A stretch of DNA of 64,000 nt from CALCZU01 sp964396165 (GTDB taxonomy: Bacteria; Bdellovibrionota; FAC87; UBA2466). Below, piece by piece: positions 55,347 through 63,452 of this stretch (position 1 is its first letter; the number at the start of each line of letters is the position of its first letter). Both the position numbers and the translations under genes were made by a program. The notes beneath the pieces are model-generated. The model saw nothing but the letters and a program-made list of their open reading frames with translations, made no database searches and had not been told where the DNA came from. The stretch is taken from contig CAYNEF010000013.1 of the NCBI GenBank assembly GCA_964396165.1, forward strand, positions 1 to 64,000. The letters are read 5' to 3'.

Positions 55347-56309
55347 ATGCCTAAAATTACTCTTTCCTTTTTTCGTTCGTATTTATCCATCCTTTTATTT
55401 ACGGCGTTTGAAGTCGCTGCACTTCGTTTGATCTTGCACTCCGTATTAAGACTAGAAATCGGCTGGGTAGGGATGACCGACTTTGACATTGCTATTCCGA
55501 TGATGGTTTCTCTTTTTATTTCGTTACTTGTTTTAAGTCAGACAGGTGAATTGAAGTTAAAAATTCAAAAGCCCATTTTGTATTGCAATATAGCTTTAAT
55601 CGCTTCGTTCTTAATCCTGAGCTCGATGCTGCCGCAAATAGGTGTATCGCCTTTGATCCACGGTATTTGGGTATTTTTATTACTTGCTGTTTTTCTTTCT
55701 TCTTTGTGTGTGTGGGTTGCCCCTTCTTTTTATGTATCTAATTCAAATAACTGGGTAGTTTTTCCGGCGTTGATGCTAGCTATTTCTGTTGTCGTTTATC
55801 AACATTACTATGAAGTAATGTGGCCTTCTTTGATTCCCCTAACGGGCAAGGCAAGTTGTGCTGTTTTAAAACCGATTTTGGGTGGGGCTTTAAAATGCAG
55901 CATGAATAGTTCCATGGACATGCTTTTAAGAGAAAAATATTTTTGGGCAGATATCGGAGCAGGGTGTTCAGGCATGGAAGGCCAGTTATTTTTCATTATT
56001 TCGTTTCTTATCCTGTTAAGTCTTTATGGAAAAAAAGTCGGCATCATTGAGTGGAGTATCTTTTTGATTTCAGGCCCGATCGTGATTTTTTGGGCAAATA
56101 TATTAAGAATTGTCGTATTTTTTCTCATCGGGGCAATCTCGGTAAGGACGTCTTACTTTAATTTCGGTCGTACTACGATGTTATTTCTCTTCCATTCTCA
56201 TGCTGGTTGGGTTCTCTATTCCTCAGCAATCCTATGCCTGCAGTCCTTAGTTCTTGTGCCTTCAGTAAAGAAAAAAATCTCGCAAGCTGCCGTTGCACAC
56301 GTGAAGTAA
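55347..56309 (+). CDS. Exosortase/archaeosortase-family transpeptidase-like membrane protein
   Basis: A 320-residue protein with about eight hydrophobic segments. The family's catalytic triad can be traced: Cys207 in GAGCSGMEG, Arg254 in WANILRI and a His in FHSHAGW (His283 or His285). Exosortases cleave the C-terminal sorting signals of exported proteins in the membrane and pass them to the cell surface. No classic PEP-CTERM sequence is encoded in the window, so its substrate type is unknown. TAAACT lies six bases before the ATG and no ribosome binding site is present. The Cys-rich giant protein follows on the same strand 195 bases later. Confidence 0.85.
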   Translation: MPKITLSFFRSYLSILLFTAFEVAALRLILHSVLRLEIGWVGMTDFDIAIPMMVSLFISLLVLSQTGELKLKIQKPILYCNIALIASFLILSSMLPQIGVSPLIHGIWVFLLLAVFLSSLCVWVAPSFYVSNSNNWVVFPALMLAISVVVYQHYYEVMWPSLIPLTGKASCAVLKPILGGALKCSMNSSMDMLLREKYFWADIGAGCSGMEGQLFFIISFLILLSLYGKKVGIIEWSIFLISGPIVIFWANILRIVVFFLIGAISVRTSYFNFGRTTMLFLFHSHAGWVLYSSAILCLQSLVLVPSVKKKISQAAVAHVK

Positions 56310-56504
56310 TAATCACTACTTAGCGATTATGAAAAAATCTCCTTAGTCCACTTAAGCCCCCGTCCTGACTGCTAAAAAGCCGTGCTCTCTCAATTATGAA
56401 AATAATGCAGCTGGAAAAGCTTCTGTAATACTCCGTATAATCAGTATGTACAAAAGAATAGATTTTATTAGTTGTTCATTTTGCAGAACGTATGTGAGGT
56501 ATAT

Positions 56505-59500
56505 ATGAGTAATAAACCACGATTAATTTCCTATTTTGGGTTTTTAACACTGCTGCTACTAAGTACCCAGGTACAAGCAGAAGTAGGCAGTACTTTCACT
56601 GCAACTATTCCAGTAACCAAGCCCGGTGATTCTGCCGGCAGTTTCAACCTCGCAATTGGTGGTTTAAGCGGTACTGCTTCAGGTACATTCACCGATACCA
56701 AAACCGGTCATTATAAGTATGTTGTGGGAAGCGGTTCTGGATATTGGTCTACAAAACGTGCAAGTGAAATTACCAACTTTGGTTCTTACATCAGATACGG
56801 GCTGCAATTAAATTCTTTGCAAATTATGCAAAGCTTTAATAGCAAAGTACAAAATACAATTTTAAATAGTTATAACAATGCTACTGAAGATGCCTATGTT
56901 TGCCCTACAGGTGCAGGTGGTTCGAGCGCTGACTACAACTGGATTTTATTAAGACCCCGCACGCCAGAAGAAGCGACACTCAAAAAAGTTTATAACGATG
57001 CCACCAAAAATAGAGTGGGTGGACGTGTGCATTATACGCAAAGTGGAAATGCTGTAACAATGACGGGCGAAGGCTCATTTGATTTAGTGAATTTGACTGA
57101 AGCTGGTACTGCTTATGCGGTAACTCCACAAGGTTCTGAAACTTGTGATACGACCAATGCCTCCAGACAAAAAACTACTAGCACTGGTGCCGATTATTTA
57201 GATCCATTCGGTTATTTCTGGTTCGGAAAAAGAGACGGTTCAAACAATCCTCAAGCAGCAATGTATATCAGTACGAAATCAAGCCCGATGGTAGCACTTT
57301 TTGCGCCTACTCAAGTACTCGACAGTACTGTCATGTCTACTTTGTCCAATTACCGTTTTGCTACACTTTATACTTCGTGGAACTCCAAAACGTCCATCAC
57401 TACTAAGACAGCGGTTATCACTCCTGACACTGCTGGAACTACTTTTACAGTAGAAAATGTTTCTGATCTGGAAGCACCTAAGACATCCAGAACTGCGTTA
57501 GGTACGATTACTTGTACCAGTTTGAACAGTCCTAGCAATGGATTTTGCTCTGGCACACTCACATTAAATGGCGTTTCTGGTACAGGCAAAAGCGTTTGCA
57601 TGATTGCAAATATTGGGACTCAAAATACGATTTCTTGCATTGCTCAAAATCCGGCTGACAATCGCTATGCGATCACTTTAGTGGCAACTTATTCCAAAAA
57701 AGCAAATTTAATTATCACTCCTACTTATAGTGAAGGTACCGGTTGCAAAACTTTCAGCGTTGAAAATCCTTCCAATAGATATATTTCAAGTCTTGGTATT
57801 CCAGCAAATCCTGCGCAACAACTTTCTGGTAACTGGAGTCTTGGTGCAAGCTCATTCTCAGGAAGCGGTGGCTATTGCGGATCTTCTATTGCTCCTTGGG
57901 ATACGTGTAATATTCAGGTGTGTAACAATGACACTACAGCGACTTCCGAAGTGGCAACTGTCAGAATTGCGTATGATGACGGTGCAACGACAGTAAATTC
58001 TACTACGGCTGTGGCTAAAGTGCCTACCACTGTTGCAAGCGTGTTTTCAAATCCGGATGGGACATCCTATACTTGCCACGACACTTCCACTGTTCATACT
58101 TTTACAAATAAGTTTCAATATAATGTTGAGTATGCAAATGCAGCAGTAGAGGATTTGATCGCTTCTGTAGATGCAGATTCCTTACTGAGTATTTCTGTCA
58201 ATTCTCCTGGTTGGTCCGTAAGCAGTAACAAAGCAACCATCGATTGCGGCAATGCTAATCTACATGACGGTGATCAAGCAACGTTTTATGCAAAATATTT
58301 CCCTGATGGTAATTTAACAGACAATAACGGATCTGTTACTTTCACATTACACTTCGACGTAGACAGTGATGGGGTTAATGATTCAGCGGATAACTGCCCG
58401 CTTATTTCTAACGTCAGCCAAACCGATACAGACGGTGACCTTGTCGGGGATGATTGCGATAATTGCCCAGCCGTCAGCAACGTTGCTCAAACGGATACTG
58501 ACAGCGACGGCGTAGGCGATGCATGCGACAATTGTCCTGCTGTTTCCAACGGCGATCAAGCTGAAACAGTGGCGGATGGCGACGGATTAGGCGATGCGTG
58601 CGACAACTGCCCCACAGTATCGAACGTAGGACAAGAAAATAACCTAGGCGGAACTGCTGCAGGCGATGTGTGCGAAGATCAAGATTTGGATAACGTAGTG
58701 GACGGATCGGATAATTGTCCGCTTGTTGCAAATGGTACACAAGATAATAACAAAGGTGGAACAGCTGCCGGTGATGCGTGCGAAGATCAAGACGGTGACG
58801 GTGTAATGGATGCTACAGATAACTGCGTGACTACGTACAATCCAGAGCAGGGAGATTCCGACAGTGATGGAATCGGTAATGCATGCGATGATACGGATGG
58901 TAACAGCACATGTACTCTATTAACTTCGATGACCGGTGTAAATTATACGAATACGCAAAGTGGTTGGTCGTTTTATGTTCACTCTGTGACCGGCTGCCAC
59001 GCCCAAGTATATGCTACACAACTGGGCACTAGTACAGCTGCCTATGTGTATGATAATAAACTTTATCTTTCCAGCACAGGGCTGTTGCACAACCCGTACC
59101 TTGCATTCGGTCAAGGCTACTATCTCGATTTAAGTTCGGGATTGGGAACAATTACATCAAATTACAACGGCTATACGTACTATGCCCCTGACACAGACGG
59201 TGATGGTTATTCTGATTTAGTCGACAATTGTATCTCCGCTTACAATCCGGATCAGGCAGATTCTGATGCGGATGGTATTGGGAATGCTTGCGATACTTCA
59301 GATACAAACTGCAATGCAATTACAACTGCCTATGAAGGTGTGCAATGGTACGCTCCGAATTTAGGTTGGAGTTTCTACTTGAGTTCGATAGCTGCGAACA
59401 ATTGCAGTTTTACCCTCTATTCACCACAAGTCGGTTATGCTAACGCGTATTATTATAATGGTGCTCTCTATGCAAAATCTTCAAGCGTTATGTATGGCTC

Positions 59501-60716
59501 TTACTTAACTATCGGCGGTGGCCAAACCATGCCGTTAAGTAATAGCAATCTCTCAGCTTATGCTGGAGGCGGTTATTATTATAACGTAACTACCGACTGT
59601 GCCGGAGTAATGGGTGGAACAGCAGTGGTGGATAACTGCAATGTCTGTTCTGGTGGAACCACTGGAGTAACAGCTTGTACACAAGACTGTGCTGGTACTT
59701 GGGGTGGCGCTGCAGTTATTGGTGGTTGCGATAATATGTGCGGAAGTACAGCGGTAACAGATTGTAATGGTACTTGTGGTGGTACAGCTACTGTAGACAG
59801 CTGTGGTGTCTGCGGTGGTAATAACAATGATTGTGCTGCAGATATGTTTGGAACATATTGCTCTGCAGCTTCGAAAGGATGCAGCAATGTTTGCGGCAGC
59901 AACTCTACTGTAGACAACTGTGGTGTCTGCAATGGCAATAACAATGATTGTAGCCCAGACTGGACGGGTACGTATTGCTCAGCGGCTGCGAAAGATTGCA
60001 GCGGCCGTTGCGGCGGTGCTGCAATATTGGATTGTAACGGTTCTTGCGGAGGCGCAGCTGTTATAGACAACTGTGGTGTCTGCGGTGGAAATAACAGCAA
60101 CTGTAGCCAGGATGCCAATGGAACCTATTGCGCTACAACTTCCTTAGGTTGCAACAACATATGTAATAGTGGACTGACAGTCGATGCATGCGGCGTCTGC
60201 GGAGGAAATGATTGTAGCGCAGATGCAAACGGTACCTATTGCTCCGCTGCTGCCAAAGGTTGCAACAACGTCTGTAATAGCGGTGTAGTAGCAGATTGTG
60301 CTGGCGTCTGTGGTGGTACAGCAACTTTAAGTGGTTGTGACAACGCTTGCGGAAGTACAGCAGTATTAGATTGCGCTGGCGTCTGCGGTGGTACGGCAGT
60401 TGTAGGCGGTTGCGATAACACTTGCGGAAGTACAGCAGTAGTCGATTGCGCTGGCGTCTGTGGTGGTACGGCAGTTGTAGGCGGTTGCGATAACACTTGC
60501 GGAAGTACAGCAGTAGTCGATTGCGCTGGTGTCTGCGGTGGTTCAGCCGTGTTAAGTGGTTGCGACAATGCATGTAACAGTACAGCAGTAGTAGACTGCG
60601 CTGGCGTCTGCGGTGGTTCAGCCGTGTTAAGTGGATGTGACAATACCTGTAACAGCACTGCAGTAGTGGATGCCTGCGGAGTTTGCGGTGGTGACGGTTC
60701 AAGTTGTGCTCCGTAA
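56505..60716 (+). CDS. Giant secreted protein with thrombospondin type-3 repeats and Cys-rich tandem tail
   Basis: A 1403-residue exported protein (signal peptide 1-26, cleavage after VQA; ATG 56505 has GAGG six bases upstream). Residues 27-610 are mostly unassigned beta-rich sequence, with a choice-of-anchor-like part near 400-500. Residues about 620-800 are thrombospondin type-3 calcium-binding repeats (DSDGVNDSADNCP and variants). Residues about 805-1026 hold two homologous domains of about 85 residues (GWSFYVHSV / GWSFYLSSI), each linked to a type-3 repeat. Residues 1027-1403 contain about 58 Cys in CGVCGGN and DCAGVCGG units. No C-terminal membrane anchor is present. It is probably a calcium- and disulfide-stabilised surface or matrix protein. 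Confidence 0.87.
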   Translation: MSNKPRLISYFGFLTLLLLSTQVQAEVGSTFTATIPVTKPGDSAGSFNLAIGGLSGTASGTFTDTKTGHYKYVVGSGSGYWSTKRASEITNFGSYIRYGLQLNSLQIMQSFNSKVQNTILNSYNNATEDAYVCPTGAGGSSADYNWILLRPRTPEEATLKKVYNDATKNRVGGRVHYTQSGNAVTMTGEGSFDLVNLTEAGTAYAVTPQGSETCDTTNASRQKTTSTGADYLDPFGYFWFGKRDGSNNPQAAMYISTKSSPMVALFAPTQVLDSTVMSTLSNYRFATLYTSWNSKTSITTKTAVITPDTAGTTFTVENVSDLEAPKTSRTALGTITCTSLNSPSNGFCSGTLTLNGVSGTGKSVCMIANIGTQNTISCIAQNPADNRYAITLVATYSKKANLIITPTYSEGTGCKTFSVENPSNRYISSLGIPANPAQQLSGNWSLGASSFSGSGGYCGSSIAPWDTCNIQVCNNDTTATSEVATVRIAYDDGATTVNSTTAVAKVPTTVASVFSNPDGTSYTCHDTSTVHTFTNKFQYNVEYANAAVEDLIASVDADSLLSISVNSPGWSVSSNKATIDCGNANLHDGDQATFYAKYFPDGNLTDNNGSVTFTLHFDVDSDGVNDSADNCPLISNVSQTDTDGDLVGDDCDNCPAVSNVAQTDTDSDGVGDACDNCPAVSNGDQAETVADGDGLGDACDNCPTVSNVGQENNLGGTAAGDVCEDQDLDNVVDGSDNCPLVANGTQDNNKGGTAAGDACEDQDGDGVMDATDNCVTTYNPEQGDSDSDGIGNACDDTDGNSTCTLLTSMTGVNYTNTQSGWSFYVHSVTGCHAQVYATQLGTSTAAYVYDNKLYLSSTGLLHNPYLAFGQGYYLDLSSGLGTITSNYNGYTYYAPDTDGDGYSDLVDNCISAYNPDQADSDADGIGNACDTSDTNCNAITTAYEGVQWYAPNLGWSFYLSSIAANNCSFTLYSPQVGYANAYYYNGALYAKSSSVMYGSYLTIGGGQTMPLSNSNLSAYAGGGYYYNVTTDCAGVMGGTAVVDNCNVCSGGTTGVTACTQDCAGTWGGAAVIGGCDNMCGSTAVTDCNGTCGGTATVDSCGVCGGNNNDCAADMFGTYCSAASKGCSNVCGSNSTVDNCGVCNGNNNDCSPDWTGTYCSAAAKDCSGRCGGAAILDCNGSCGGAAVIDNCGVCGGNNSNCSQDANGTYCATTSLGCNNICNSGLTVDACGVCGGNDCSADANGTYCSAAAKGCNNVCNSGVVADCAGVCGGTATLSGCDNACGSTAVLDCAGVCGGTAVVGGCDNTCGSTAVVDCAGVCGGTAVVGGCDNTCGSTAVVDCAGVCGGSAVLSGCDNACNSTAVVDCAGVCGGSAVLSGCDNTCNSTAVVDACGVCGGDGSSCAP
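60294..60668 (+). repeat. Five 75-bp tandem repeats encoding 25-residue Cys-rich units
   Basis: Units start at 60294, 60369, 60444, 60519 and 60594, each 75 bp. Each encodes a unit like DCAGVCGG-TAVVGGCDN-TCGSTAVV with four Cys. Units 2 and 3 encode identical peptides and differ by a single silent base near their start, so that duplication is recent; units 4 and 5 are also close copies. Confidence 0.92.
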
Positions 60717-60756
60717 GACATTACGCTCGCATCTTACGCACGGATTGTCTTTTTGA

Positions 60757-60762
60757 TATAAT
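60757..60762 (+). promoter_or_regulatory. Consensus -10 box (TATAAT) six bases before the start codon
   Basis: A perfect TATAAT is separated from the ATG at 60769 by six bases (TTACGC), so transcription would begin at or next to the start codon. No ribosome binding site exists in between. This indicates a leaderless transcript if the box is used. The -35 region is weak. Confidence 0.45.
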
Positions 60763-60768
60763 TTACGC

Positions 60769-61410
60769 ATGAAAAAAATAAATCCGTTTCTTTTCGCTGT
60801 GCCTTTTCTTGTTTTATTCTTGCTCCAATCTGCTTGTACTAAAGAAGAGAGTAAAACAGAAAGTAGTGAAGAGAAAAAAAATCCACAGGCAATAGCGCAA
60901 ACTACGGAAACCCCAAAAGCCTTGGCAACTAGCCAGCCCACACCTTCTGCAGCTCCTGCAAAATCCGATGTCTTATTCAAACTTCCAGCTGAAATGAAGC
61001 CTACAGCGGAACAAGAAGTTTTGATTCAGAAATTGAAAAAGCAATATGCTGCACAGATTGAAGTAGAACAAGATAAGCTGATAAATACGTATACGGAAGA
61101 GCAAAACAAGCAGCGCATCGAAGCCGCAAAGCAAGCTGGCGCTGAAGGAAAAAAAGGAAAGGATTTTGCCGACGCAGTAAAAAAAGCTGTCAAATTATCT
61201 GCAGAACAAGAGCAAAAAATAGATCAAGCGCTAAAGGAAATCACGAAGTTTAGCTCTCTTATCCAGACAGAACTTGCAAAGACGTACACACCTGAGCAAA
61301 AACAAGAGCTATTAGAGTTCTCAAAAAAAGCTGCGGGAAGCGTTTCCCCTTCAGTAAAAACTGAAGAAACCAGTCAGAAAAAAGCGCAAAAGATAAAAAC
61401 AAAATACTAA
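60769..61410 (+). CDS. Coiled-coil lipoprotein, function unknown
   Basis: A 213-residue lipoprotein precursor: signal peptide with lipobox QSAC (Cys about residue 23), a Ser/Pro/Lys-rich linker (about 25-65), then a highly charged helical domain (about 70-185) with heptad-like spacing, predicted to form coiled coil, and a basic tail. No family was recognised. It lies between the Cys-rich giant protein and two DsbA-like lipoproteins and may be a periplasmic scaffold or chaperone; this is only inferred from position. Confidence 0.75.
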   Translation: MKKINPFLFAVPFLVLFLLQSACTKEESKTESSEEKKNPQAIAQTTETPKALATSQPTPSAAPAKSDVLFKLPAEMKPTAEQEVLIQKLKKQYAAQIEVEQDKLINTYTEEQNKQRIEAAKQAGAEGKKGKDFADAVKKAVKLSAEQEQKIDQALKEITKFSSLIQTELAKTYTPEQKQELLEFSKKAAGSVSPSVKTEETSQKKAQKIKTKY

Positions 61411-61458
61411 AATACGACCTAGCCACCTCGCGTAATAGACCTTACTCATGCTCTTTGC

Positions 61459-61464
61459 TATAAT
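61459..61464 (+). promoter_or_regulatory. Consensus -10 box (TATAAT) upstream of the DsbA-like pair
   Basis: TATAAT lies 48 bases before the ATG at 61513 and would give a leader of about 40 bases containing CCTGAGGCAG as ribosome binding site. The -35 position reads TAGACC, a poor match. Confidence 0.4.
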
Positions 61465-61512
61465 TTATAAGTCTTAAACTACTCCACTTTTTAAAAATAA
61501 CCTGAGGCAGCA

Positions 61513-62313
61513 ATGAACAATAAATTTATACAATCCACCCTATTTTTCGCATTACTTCTAAGCGTAACCAATTGCACCACAAAGAATCAACTAAAAGCAA
61601 TGCTTGTAGAAAATCCGGACATTTTAGTGGAAGCATTCCAGAAAAATCCCGATAAATTTTCACCCATATTCAATCAGGCTAGAGCACAAGCACAAGCGAG
61701 AAATGTGGAAGCTGAGAATGCGAAACGAGAAGAGGATTTTAAAAATCCCAAGCAGCCTTTAGTAGATACAAAACGGCCTATCAAAGGAAAAGTGAATGCG
61801 CCAGTTACGATCGTGGCCTATTCTGATTTTCAATGCCCTTTCTGCTCGCGAGTCGAAGACACGATGGCAGAACTCATGAAAAAAAACGAAGGCAAAATCC
61901 GATACGTGTTTAAAAACTTCCCACTTCCTTTTCATCAATATGCCATGCCCGCAGCCCTTCGGTACGAAGCTATTTCCATGCAGAGTAAAGAACTTGCTTT
62001 GAAATACCATGATGAACTTTTTAAAAATCAAAATCTGATGAATACGGAAAAAGAAGCGTATTTGGATAAAGCAGCGGCAAAGATTGGCGCCAATGTCGCA
62101 AAAATGAAAAAAGATATCGCAACAGATGCCGTTAAAAAGAGAGTCGAAGCAGATATCGAAGAAGGAAAAAAATTCGGCGTGACAGGAACCCCCGCCTTTC
62201 TTATCAACGGCGTCTTTATCAACGGAGCACGAGGAGTGCAGGACTTCGATGCGATTGTTCAAAGATGGCTTAAGAACCCACCCACACGGGAAGTCAGTTC
62301 AGATAAGAAATGA
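61513..62313 (+). CDS. Lipid-anchored DsbA-like thiol-disulfide oxidoreductase (first of pair)
   Basis: A 266-residue lipoprotein with lipidated Cys21 (VTNC). A helical spacer of about 60 residues (with a KNQLKAMLVENPDILVEAF region common in this group) precedes a DsbA/Thioredoxin_4 domain with active site Cys108-Cys111 (YSDFQCPFC), FKNFPLPFHQYAMPA and the cis-Pro loop GVTGTPAFLI. It should introduce or rearrange disulfides in exported proteins while tethered to a membrane. It overlaps the next gene by four bases (ATGA). Confidence 0.88.
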   Translation: MNNKFIQSTLFFALLLSVTNCTTKNQLKAMLVENPDILVEAFQKNPDKFSPIFNQARAQAQARNVEAENAKREEDFKNPKQPLVDTKRPIKGKVNAPVTIVAYSDFQCPFCSRVEDTMAELMKKNEGKIRYVFKNFPLPFHQYAMPAALRYEAISMQSKELALKYHDELFKNQNLMNTEKEAYLDKAAAKIGANVAKMKKDIATDAVKKRVEADIEEGKKFGVTGTPAFLINGVFINGARGVQDFDAIVQRWLKNPPTREVSSDKK

Positions 62314-62999
62314 AATATTTTTTAATTTCTATCCTGCTGGTAGGTCTTGTACATTGCACGCCCAAAGAGACCGTACCTGATTCTAAAACGGCGCAAGAAG
62401 AGCGAGCGCGCAAAGCCAAAGAAGAGTTTGAAAAGAAACTCGATGCAGATTTTGCAACCCCACTGCAACCTGATCTGTCAGAGAAACGCCCCTTTCGAGG
62501 TGCTAAGAACGCAAAAGTTGTTCTGGTTGTCTATTCTGATTTCCAATGCCCATTTTGCAGTAGAGGATTTCAGACATTGGAGCAGGTGCGTGAAAAATAC
62601 CCGAACGATGTGAAGATTATTTTTAAACACATGCCGCTTGAGATGCACTCCGCTGCTGAAACAGGGGCAAGGTATTTTGAAGCAATCGCACTTCAAGATG
62701 AAGAAAAAGCATGGAAGTTTCACGACACGCTTTTTTTAAACCAGGATCAGTTGGGGGAAGAAGCGGAAAAATACATGAAATCCACTGCAAAAAGTCTGAA
62801 AGTGGATATGAAAAAATTAGCAAAAGACATCAAGTCCGACGCTGTCACGAAACGCCTGAAAGCCGACTCAGAAGAAACTAGAAAGTTTCGTTTTACTGGA
62901 GCTCCCTCTTTTATCGTGGGAGGAGTAAGAGTAGTTGGAGCTAAGGGTTTTCCGCTATTTGAAAAAATCATTGATAGGCATCTGAAGCCTAAGTCTTAG
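62310..62999 (+). CDS. Lipid-anchored DsbA-like thiol-disulfide oxidoreductase (second of pair)
   Basis: A 229-residue lipoprotein with lipidated Cys16 (LVHC), a charged spacer and a DsbA/Thioredoxin_4 domain: active site Cys80-Cys83 (YSDFQCPFC), FKHMPLEMHSAAETGA and FTGAPSFIV as the cis-Pro loop. It is translationally coupled to the first copy and similar to it and to the gene at 49.8 kb. The two may form a redox pair or act on different substrates; the Cys-rich proteins on both sides are natural candidates. Confidence 0.88.
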   Translation: MKYFLISILLVGLVHCTPKETVPDSKTAQEERARKAKEEFEKKLDADFATPLQPDLSEKRPFRGAKNAKVVLVVYSDFQCPFCSRGFQTLEQVREKYPNDVKIIFKHMPLEMHSAAETGARYFEAIALQDEEKAWKFHDTLFLNQDQLGEEAEKYMKSTAKSLKVDMKKLAKDIKSDAVTKRLKADSEETRKFRFTGAPSFIVGGVRVVGAKGFPLFEKIIDRHLKPKS

Positions 63000-63004
63000 A
63001 AAAG

Positions 63005-63370
63005 TTACTTCTTCGCCAAGTTTCGTTGATTTTTCCAAATCATCACTGATGGCACAATCACAGAAATAAATAACGCTAAAATAATCCAAACAGACTTTGA
63101 CGTATTTTCTCCTATTTCCGAAACCCCAGCAGAGCAGGGAAGAGTGGCTATGTTACGGCACTCGCCATTCGTAAAAATACAAGGAGATTGTAGGTCACAC
63201 GTTTCCTGGTCAGGTGCATCACAGCAATTTGAACATCCGTCTGGAGTGCCGGGGCAAAACTTGCATTGGCCCGTACAGTCGGTACTTGTAGCACAAGTAC
63301 CTCCGCAATCTGCGGCGTAGAGATTCAAACTATAAAAAGATAGTAGAAAAGCTAGCAATGCAATTTTCAT
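63005..63370 (-). CDS. Small Cys-rich exported protein with C-terminal membrane anchor
   Basis: A 121-residue protein with a signal peptide (MKIALLAFLLSF..., cleavage after LYA), an ectodomain of about 65 residues with about 14 Cys (CGGTCATSTDCTGQCKFCPG and following), one C-terminal hydrophobic segment (VWIILALFISVIVPSVMIW) and a basic tail KNQRNLAKK. This is type I membrane topology and also resembles the membrane-plus-basic-tail part of sorting-enzyme substrates. ATG 63370 has AAAGG upstream; a start nine codons earlier is less likely. It converges on the DsbA-like pair with five bases between stops. Confidence 0.78.
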   Translation of the reverse strand: MKIALLAFLLSFYSLNLYAADCGGTCATSTDCTGQCKFCPGTPDGCSNCCDAPDQETCDLQSPCIFTNGECRNIATLPCSAGVSEIGENTSKSVWIILALFISVIVPSVMIWKNQRNLAKK

Positions 63371-63452
63371 TGGAAGACCTTTGATTGAAGATAACAATAA
63401 GGATAAACGGAATGTTCTTATTAGACAATATGCTATGTTTTATGCGGTGAGC

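Noticed and set aside
60294..60668. Regular 75-bp repeats considered as a CRISPR array
   Set aside because: The units are contiguous and in frame within a secreted-protein gene, without unique spacers, and no cas genes are present.
59579..60721. Long minus-strand open frames opposite the Cys-rich tail
   Set aside because: Low-complexity translations (Pro/Gln/Ser or Arg/His/Tyr) that are shadows of the tandem repeats on the plus strand.
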